A stretch of DNA of 55,169 bases from Bacteroidota bacterium. GTDB lineage: Bacteria > Bacteroidota > Bacteroidia > Bacteroidales > VadinHA17. Location: assembly GCA_030706785.1 (NCBI GenBank), contig JAUZNW010000003.1:1-55169 (forward strand), written 5' to 3'. Position numbers and translations under genes: made by a program. Of this stretch, positions 49,084-55,169 are shown piece by piece (position 1 is the first letter of the stretch; each line of letters opens with the position of its first letter). Below the pieces are notes generated by a model. That model did not search any database. It was not told where the DNA came from and saw nothing but the letters and a program-made list of their open reading frames with translations.

Positions 49084-52000
49084 ATGTCCTTAAAAAATAC
49101 TGAAAGAATAAGTTTTGCTTCCAGGAAAAATCAGCTCGATTATCCCGATTTTCTGGAAGTTCAGTTGAAATCATTCGGAGAGTTTTTCCAGCTGGGGACT
49201 ACACCCGAAAACAGGAAGAAAGAAGGACTTTATAAGGTCTTTACGGAAAACTTTCCGATAACGGATACAAGAAATAATTTCGTTCTTGAGTTTCTGGATT
49301 ATTATATCGATCCTCCGCGTTATACTATCGATGAGTGTATCGAAAGAGGCCTCACGTACAGTGTTCCGCTTAAAGCTAAACTAAAGCTTTACTGCACCGA
49401 TCCTGAACATGAGGATTTCGATACAGTGATCCAGGATGTTTATCTCGGAACGGTCCCATACATGACTGAACGGGGTACTTTCGTGATCAACGGGGCTGAA
49501 AGGGTCGTAGTATCCCAGCTTCACAGATCCCCTGGCGTATTCTTCGGTCAGAGCATCCATGCCAACGGAACCAAGCTCTATTCAGCAAGGATAATTCCGT
49601 TCAAGGGTTCATGGATCGAATTCGCCACCGACATTAACAATGTCATGTATGCGTACATCGACAGAAAGAAAAAACTGCCGGTCACCACTTTGCTCAGAGC
49701 AATCGGTTTTGAGAGCGATAAAGAAATCCTCGAGATCTTCAACCTGGCAGAAGAACATAAGGTTTCCAAAACAAATATCAAGAAACTTATCGGCCGCAAG
49801 CTTGCAGCCAGGGTTCTTAAAACATGGGTTGAAGACTTTGTGGACGAGGATACCGGAGAAGTTGTCTCGATTGAAAGAAATGAAGTGATTCTTGACAGGG
49901 AAACTGTCATAGAAGCAGAGCATGTCGACATGATAGTTGATTCCGGTGCAAAGGCAATCCTTCTGCACAAGGATGACTCAACACTGTCGGATTTTGCCAT
50001 AATATACAATACTCTTCAGAAGGATCCCTGCAACTCTGAGAAAGAGGCTGTTATCTATATCTACCGTCAGCTTCGCAATGCGGAGCCGCCTGATGAAGCG
50101 ACCGCCAGGGATGTCATTGAAAAACTGTTCTTCTCGGACAAGAGGTATGACCTTGGTGAAGTTGGCCGCTACAGGATCAATAAGAAACTAGGTCTTAACA
50201 CCGATATGAGTGTTAAGATACTTACAAAAGAAGATATCATTAAGATCATCGGTTATCTTATAGAGCTTATAAATTCAAAGACAGAAGTCGATGACATTGA
50301 TCACCTGAGCAACAGAAGGGTACGCACTGTAGGTGAGCAACTGTATGCCCAGTTCGGTGTCGGCCTTGCTCGTATGGCACGTACAATAAGGGAGAGAATG
50401 AACGTAAGGGACAACGAGGTGTTCACTCCTGTCGACCTGATAAATTCAAAGACACTCTCCTCGGTCATTAACTCATTCTTCGGCACGAACCAGCTTTCAC
50501 AGTTTATGGATCAGACCAATCCGCTGGCTGAGATGACACATAAACGGCGTATGTCAGCACTGGGACCCGGCGGCCTTTCACGTGAAAGAGCCGGATTTGA
50601 GGTCAGGGACGTCCATTATACTCACTACGGCAGACTCTGCCCGATCGAAACCCCAGAAGGTCCGAACATCGGTCTGATTTCATCCCTCTGCGTTTATGCC
50701 AAGATAAACGACCTTGGATTTATTGAAACACCTTACCGGAAGGTAAAGGAGGGAAAGGTCGATTTTGGTCATGAAGGAGTTGTCTGGCTGAGCGCTGAGG
50801 AAGAGGAGGAAAAAATGATAGCTCAGGCTAACGCTCCGCTTCTTCCTGACGGACGTTTTGAGAATCAGAGGGCAAAATGCCGGTATGAAGCCGATTATCC
50901 GTTCGAAGATGTTTCAAGGGTCGACCTTATGGATGTTGCGCCAAACCAGATTGCCTCGATAGCTGCTTCACTTATCCCGTTCCTTGAGCATGATGATGCC
51001 AACAGGGCCCTTATGGGATCGAACATGATGCGCCAGGCCGTTCCGCTTATAAATCCTGAATCGCCAATAGTCGGTACAGGACTTGAAGGCCAGGTGATAA
51101 GGGACAGCCGTATACTTTACGTTGCTGAGGGTGACGGTGTGGTTGAATATGTCGATGCAAACGAGATCGTCATCCGGTATACACGTACTGATGAGGAGAA
51201 GTTTGTAAGCTTCGACGACGACATAAAGAGATATATTCTACCGAAATACAAGAAAACAAACCAGAATACATGCATTAACCTTATCCCGGTTGTAAGGAAA
51301 GGTGAGAAGGTTACTAAAGGACAGGTGCTCACCGAAGGGTATGGTACAAAGAATGGCGAGCTTGCCCTGGGACGTAACCTGAAGGTTGCCTTCATGCCGT
51401 GGAAGGGTTACAACTTTGAGGATGCTATAGTGATCTCCGAAAAAGTTGTTCAGGAAGATATGTTCACTTCGGTGCATATCGATGAATATCTTCTTGAGGT
51501 TCGCGACACAAAGCGTGGTCTTGAGGAACTGACATCTGATATTCCCAACGTCAGTGAAGAGGCAACCAAGAACCTTGATGAGAATGGTCTTATAAGGATA
51601 GGCGCTCATATAATGCCTGGCGACATTCTTATAGGAAAGATAACTCCGAAAGGAGAATCTGACCCTTCACCGGAGGAAAAACTGCTTCGTGCAATCTTCG
51701 GTGACAAGGCAGGTGATGTTAAGGATGCTTCACTTAAAGCAGGCCCCTCTCTTGAGGGTGTCGTGATCGATAAAAAGCTGTTCACAAGGGCTATTAAGGA
51801 CAGGAAGGCAAAAGCAGTTGAAAAGCCTCTCCTCGATAAGATAGAAGCTGATTTCAACAGAAGTGTTGATGAACTGAAAGCCAGGCTGGTTGACAAACTG
51901 TTCATTCTTGTAAATGGAAAGACTTCACAGGGTGTGAAAGACTATCTCAATGTGGATGTAATCCCTAAAGGGTCCAAATTCACACTGAAGCAGCTGCAGG

Positions 52001-52893
52001 AAATTGATTTTCTGAATATCAACCCCAACAAGTGGACGACCGACAAGAAAAAGAATGACAGCATCAAGCAGCTTCTTCATAACTATATCATTAAGTTTAA
52101 GGAGATTGATGGCGTCTTCAAGCGAAAGAAATACAACATCACGATTGGTGATGAGCTTCCTGCAGGAATTGTCCGTCTGGCTAAAGTATATATTGCAAAG
52201 AAGCGTAAGGTCAAGGTAGGTGATAAAATGGCCGGTCGTCATGGTAATAAGGGTATTGTTGCCAAAATAGTCCGTCAGGAAGACATGCCTTTCCTGGAGG
52301 ACGGTACGCCTGTGGACATTGTTCTTAATCCGCTGGGTGTTCCTTCAAGAATGAACCTCGGACAGATCTATGAAACTGTCCTTGGGTGGGCAGGCCAAAA
52401 GCTGGGACTTCAGTTCTCCACACCTATTTTTGACGGTGCTACAATAGATCAGATAACTGAATATACCGAGAAGGCGGAATTACCGAAGTACGGAAAGACA
52501 TATCTGTACGACGGTGGTACCGGCGAGAGGTTCGACCAGCCAGCAACAGTGGGAGTGATCTACATGATGAAGCTTGGCCATATGGTTGACGACAAGATGC
52601 ACGCCCGTTCGATAGGACCTTATTCACTTATCACGCAGCAGCCGCTTGGCGGTAAGGCACAGTTTGGTGGTCAGAGATTCGGTGAAATGGAAGTATGGGC
52701 CCTCGAAGCATTCGGTGCTGCCCATGTCCTCCAGGAGATACTTACAATCAAGTCAGACGATGTGATCGGCCGTGCAAAGGCCTATGAATCGATTGTGAAG
52801 GGTGAGCCGATGCCTCAGGCCGGAATACCTGAATCACTGAATGTTTTATTGCACGAACTCAGAGGACTGGGATTGAGCGTAATCCTTGATTAA
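49084..52893 (+). CDS. rpoB: DNA-directed RNA polymerase subunit beta
   Basis: The 1269-residue catalytic subunit covers all beta regions, from [20 protein letters not shown] at the N-terminus through the rifampicin-pocket segment ([19 protein letters not shown] near 467-485) and the [20 protein letters not shown] region near the C-terminus. The start has no SD. It lies 97 bp after rplL across an attenuator-like hairpin and 46 bp before rpoC. Confidence 0.99.
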   Translation: MSLKNTERISFASRKNQLDYPDFLEVQLKSFGEFFQLGTTPENRKKEGLYKVFTENFPITDTRNNFVLEFLDYYIDPPRYTIDECIERGLTYSVPLKAKLKLYCTDPEHEDFDTVIQDVYLGTVPYMTERGTFVINGAERVVVSQLHRSPGVFFGQSIHANGTKLYSARIIPFKGSWIEFATDINNVMYAYIDRKKKLPVTTLLRAIGFESDKEILEIFNLAEEHKVSKTNIKKLIGRKLAARVLKTWVEDFVDEDTGEVVSIERNEVILDRETVIEAEHVDMIVDSGAKAILLHKDDSTLSDFAIIYNTLQKDPCNSEKEAVIYIYRQLRNAEPPDEATARDVIEKLFFSDKRYDLGEVGRYRINKKLGLNTDMSVKILTKEDIIKIIGYLIELINSKTEVDDIDHLSNRRVRTVGEQLYAQFGVGLARMARTIRERMNVRDNEVFTPVDLINSKTLSSVINSFFGTNQLSQFMDQTNPLAEMTHKRRMSALGPGGLSRERAGFEVRDVHYTHYGRLCPIETPEGPNIGLISSLCVYAKINDLGFIETPYRKVKEGKVDFGHEGVVWLSAEEEEEKMIAQANAPLLPDGRFENQRAKCRYEADYPFEDVSRVDLMDVAPNQIASIAASLIPFLEHDDANRALMGSNMMRQAVPLINPESPIVGTGLEGQVIRDSRILYVAEGDGVVEYVDANEIVIRYTRTDEEKFVSFDDDIKRYILPKYKKTNQNTCINLIPVVRKGEKVTKGQVLTEGYGTKNGELALGRNLKVAFMPWKGYNFEDAIVISEKVVQEDMFTSVHIDEYLLEVRDTKRGLEELTSDIPNVSEEATKNLDENGLIRIGAHIMPGDILIGKITPKGESDPSPEEKLLRAIFGDKAGDVKDASLKAGPSLEGVVIDKKLFTRAIKDRKAKAVEKPLLDKIEADFNRSVDELKARLVDKLFILVNGKTSQGVKDYLNVDVIPKGSKFTLKQLQEIDFLNINPNKWTTDKKKNDSIKQLLHNYIIKFKEIDGVFKRKKYNITIGDELPAGIVRLAKVYIAKKRKVKVGDKMAGRHGNKGIVAKIVRQEDMPFLEDGTPVDIVLNPLGVPSRMNLGQIYETVLGWAGQKLGLQFSTPIFDGATIDQITEYTEKAELPKYGKTYLYDGGTGERFDQPATVGVIYMMKLGHMVDDKMHARSIGPYSLITQQPLGGKAQFGGQRFGEMEVWALEAFGAAHVLQEILTIKSDDVIGRAKAYESIVKGEPMPQAGIPESLNVLLHELRGLGLSVILD

Positions 52894-52939
52894 CAATCCG
52901 GTCCCTGAGGTGTTTAACTGTTAAAAAAAAAATCATTAT

Positions 52940-55169
52940 ATGTCATTCAGAAGAGATAACAAAGCCAAAACAAGCTACTCAAAGATCTCTATAGGGCTTG
53001 CTTCACCTGAGGAAATCCTCGATCGCTCAAGCGGTGAAGTGCTTAAACCCGAGACAATTAACTACCGGACTTACAAACCTGAGCGGGATGGACTGTTCTG
53101 CGAAAGGATCTTCGGCCCGGTAAAGGATTATGAATGCCATTGCGGAAAATACAAGAGAATACGTTACAAAGGTATCGTCTGCGACCGTTGCGGCGTGGAG
53201 GTTACCGAGAAGAAAGTACGCCGTGAGAGGATGGGACATATCTCACTTGTAGTACCGATCGCACATATCTGGTATTTCCGCTCATTGCCGAACAAGATCG
53301 GTTACCTGCTTGGCCTTCCCACAAAAAAGCTTGATTCAATTATCTATTATGAAAGATATGTTGTTATCAATCCTGGGATCAAGGCAGCTGATGGCATTAA
53401 ATATCTTGATTTTCTTACTGAAGAGGAATATATTGAAATAATAGAGTCCCTTCCGAAAGAAAACCAGTATCTCGAGGATAATCATCCCGACAAGTTCATC
53501 GCTGATATGGGCGCTGAAGCATTGTACAAGCTTCTCAGTCGTATCGACCTCGATGAACTTTCATATTCCCTTCGTCACAGGGCAAACACCGAGACGTCAC
53601 AGCAGCGCAAGAATGAAGCCCTTAAGCGTCTCCAGGTTGTAGAAGCCTTCAGGGATTCAAAGAATGTCAACAAACCAGGATGGATGATAATCAAGGTTGT
53701 ACCTGTTATACCGCCCGAGCTGAGGCCCCTTGTGCCTCTTGATGGCGGACGTTTCGCCACAAGCGATCTTAACGACCTGTACAGGAGAGTTATTATCAGG
53801 AACAACAGGCTTAAAAGGCTTATAGAGATCAAAGCTCCGGAGGTCATTCTCAGGAATGAAAAGAGAATGCTCCAGGAAGCAGTTGATTCTTTGTTCGATA
53901 ATTCACGAAAAGCAAATGCAGTAAAGACTGATGCAAACCGTCCTCTTAAATCGCTGAGCGACAGCCTTAAAGGGAAACAAGGCCGGTTCCGTCAGAACCT
54001 GTTGGGTAAGAGAGTTGACTACTCAGCCCGTTCAGTCATTGTGGTTGGTCCTGAACTGAACCTTCATGAGACCGGACTGCCGAAAGACATGGCTGCCGAG
54101 CTTTACAAGCCTTTCATTATCCGAAAGCTTATTGAACGCGGAATTGTGAAAACTGTTAAGTCGGCTAAGAAGATAGTCGACAGGAAAGATCCCGTTGTCT
54201 GGGACATCCTTGAGAATGTCCTTAAAGGACACCCTGTGCTGCTTAATCGTGCGCCCACTCTGCACAGGCTGGGTATACAGGCTTTCCAGCCAAAACTTAT
54301 AGAAGGAAAGGCAATTCAACTTCACCCGCTTGTATGTACAGCATTCAATGCTGACTTCGATGGTGACCAGATGGCTGTTCATCTTCCGCTTGGGAATGCA
54401 GCTATCCTGGAAGCCCAGATGCTGATGCTTGCCTCACATAATATACTTAACCCAGCCAATGGTGCCCCAATCACAGTTCCGTCACAGGACATGGTTCTCG
54501 GACTTTACTACATTACAAAGGGGAGGAAAAGCACCCCGGCAGACAAGGTTAAGGGAGAAGGACTTGTCTTCTATTCACCGCAGGAGGTAATGATTGCCTA
54601 CAACGAAAGTAAGGTGGATCTTCATGCTTTCATAAAGGTCAAGGTGAATGACCGTGTTGAGGGACTGATGGAAAATCGTATTGTTGAGACCACTGTCGGA
54701 CGGGTTATATTCAACCAGTATGTTCCGGAAGGAGTTGGGTTTATAAATGAGATACTTACAAAGAAATCTCTCAGGGATATCATAGGAAGGGTCCTGAAAG
54801 CAACGGGTACAGCCAAAACTGCTGACTTCCTTGATGCCATCAAGAACCTTGGATTCTATTCAGCATTCAAGGGTGGACTTTCATTCAACCTGGATGATGT
54901 TATTATCCCCGAAGAAAAGACAAAATTCGTCACTGAGGGATATGAGCAGGTTGAGGAAGTGCTTAATAACTACAACATGGGGTTCATAACAAATAATGAG
55001 CGCTACAACCAGATAATCGATATCTGGACCCATGTCAATGCTAGGCTGACTCAATCGCTGATGAAGCAGCTTTCAGCCGATAAGCAGGGGTTCAATTCAG
55101 TTTACATGATGCTCGACTCAGGAGCAAGGGGTTCCAAAGAGCAGATCCGCCAGCTCTCAGGTATGAGGG
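52940..55169 (+). CDS. rpoC: DNA-directed RNA polymerase subunit beta' (5' part)
   Basis: The gene begins with ATG at 52940 ([20 protein letters not shown]) and is still open at the window end, giving about 743 of an expected ~1400 residues. The N-terminal zinc ribbon ([20 protein letters not shown], near residue 70) and the active-site [12 protein letters not shown] (near residue 470), which binds the catalytic Mg2+, are present. It follows rpoB by 46 bp without an SD. Confidence 0.98.
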   Translation, partial: MSFRRDNKAKTSYSKISIGLASPEEILDRSSGEVLKPETINYRTYKPERDGLFCERIFGPVKDYECHCGKYKRIRYKGIVCDRCGVEVTEKKVRRERMGHISLVVPIAHIWYFRSLPNKIGYLLGLPTKKLDSIIYYERYVVINPGIKAADGIKYLDFLTEEEYIEIIESLPKENQYLEDNHPDKFIADMGAEALYKLLSRIDLDELSYSLRHRANTETSQQRKNEALKRLQVVEAFRDSKNVNKPGWMIIKVVPVIPPELRPLVPLDGGRFATSDLNDLYRRVIIRNNRLKRLIEIKAPEVILRNEKRMLQEAVDSLFDNSRKANAVKTDANRPLKSLSDSLKGKQGRFRQNLLGKRVDYSARSVIVVGPELNLHETGLPKDMAAELYKPFIIRKLIERGIVKTVKSAKKIVDRKDPVVWDILENVLKGHPVLLNRAPTLHRLGIQAFQPKLIEGKAIQLHPLVCTAFNADFDGDQMAVHLPLGNAAILEAQMLMLASHNILNPANGAPITVPSQDMVLGLYYITKGRKSTPADKVKGEGLVFYSPQEVMIAYNESKVDLHAFIKVKVNDRVEGLMENRIVETTVGRVIFNQYVPEGVGFINEILTKKSLRDIIGRVLKATGTAKTADFLDAIKNLGFYSAFKGGLSFNLDDVIIPEEKTKFVTEGYEQVEEVLNNYNMGFITNNERYNQIIDIWTHVNARLTQSLMKQLSADKQGFNSVYMMLDSGARGSKEQIRQLSGMR

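Overview
The window is a chromosomal segment of a Bacteroidetes (Bacteroidota) bacterium, most likely in or near Bacteroidales/Marinilabiliales. Four things point there. The promoters match the phylum-specific pattern TTTG-N19-21-TAnnTTTG, perfectly so in front of the SRP RNA, rpsU and the tRNA-tuf operon. Most genes have no Shine-Dalgarno (SD) sequence. The primary sigma factor is short (287 aa, no region 1.1). Clade markers are present: PorT of type IX secretion, the lipoprotein TamL, a Rho with a large charged insertion, and an M56 peptidase-TonB fusion. A single-chain pyruvate:ferredoxin oxidoreductase and a menaquinone-type methyltransferase suggest an anaerobe or facultative anaerobe that respires with menaquinone. 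No prophage, CRISPR array, insertion sequence or rRNA operon was found.

Layout. 1-7.1 kb: SRP RNA, a YciO/Sua5-type protein, then leftward TrkH-TrkA (K+ uptake), ComEC (DNA uptake), and RuvX-peptide deformylase. 7.1-16.4 kb: a 22-copy 8-bp tandem repeat, NifJ, Rho, then rightward RpoD and Rpe, then leftward MiaA and a pRiA4b Orf3-like protein. 16.4-24.6 kb: a LuxC-type acyl-CoA reductase, a BlaI/M56-TonB pair with a candidate operator, an FtsX-type permease, GAPDH, a secreted protein of unknown function, a small lipoprotein and a secreted MsrB-MsrA fusion. 25-32.4 kb: a sugar dehydrogenase/isomerase pair, a nitroreductase, a tricorn-type protease and an SDR. 32.5-42.2 kb: UbiE/MenG, PorT, an FAD dehydrogenase, a three-gene membrane redox module (CcdA/SafE-like protein, polyferredoxin, small membrane-anchored protein), a SpoU methyltransferase, TamL and a helix-hairpin-helix protein. 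42.6-55.2 kb: the information-processing block rpsU-xerC-raiA, tRNA-Thr/Tyr/Gly/Thr-tuf-tRNA-Trp-secE-nusG-rplKAJL-rpoBC. rpoC is cut by the window end.

How the parts relate. The right-hand block is a highly conserved transcription/translation superoperon; its tRNA-tuf order matches that of Enterobacteria. Hairpins sit at the tuf/trnW, nusG/rplK and rplL/rpoB junctions, where they could set relative expression. Inside rpsU-xerC-raiA, xerC and raiA carry consensus SD sequences while rpsU and nearly everything else do not. bS21, the rpsU product, is known in this phylum to help mask the anti-SD, so this operon could couple bS21 level to ribosome hibernation. The least characterised coding region is the 35.8-38.1 kb redox module. 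Gaps between genes carry two kinds of dispersed repeat: GC-rich hairpins of the CCCCT-CAGGGG type, and short tandem 'word' repeats with 7-, 8- or 9-bp units.
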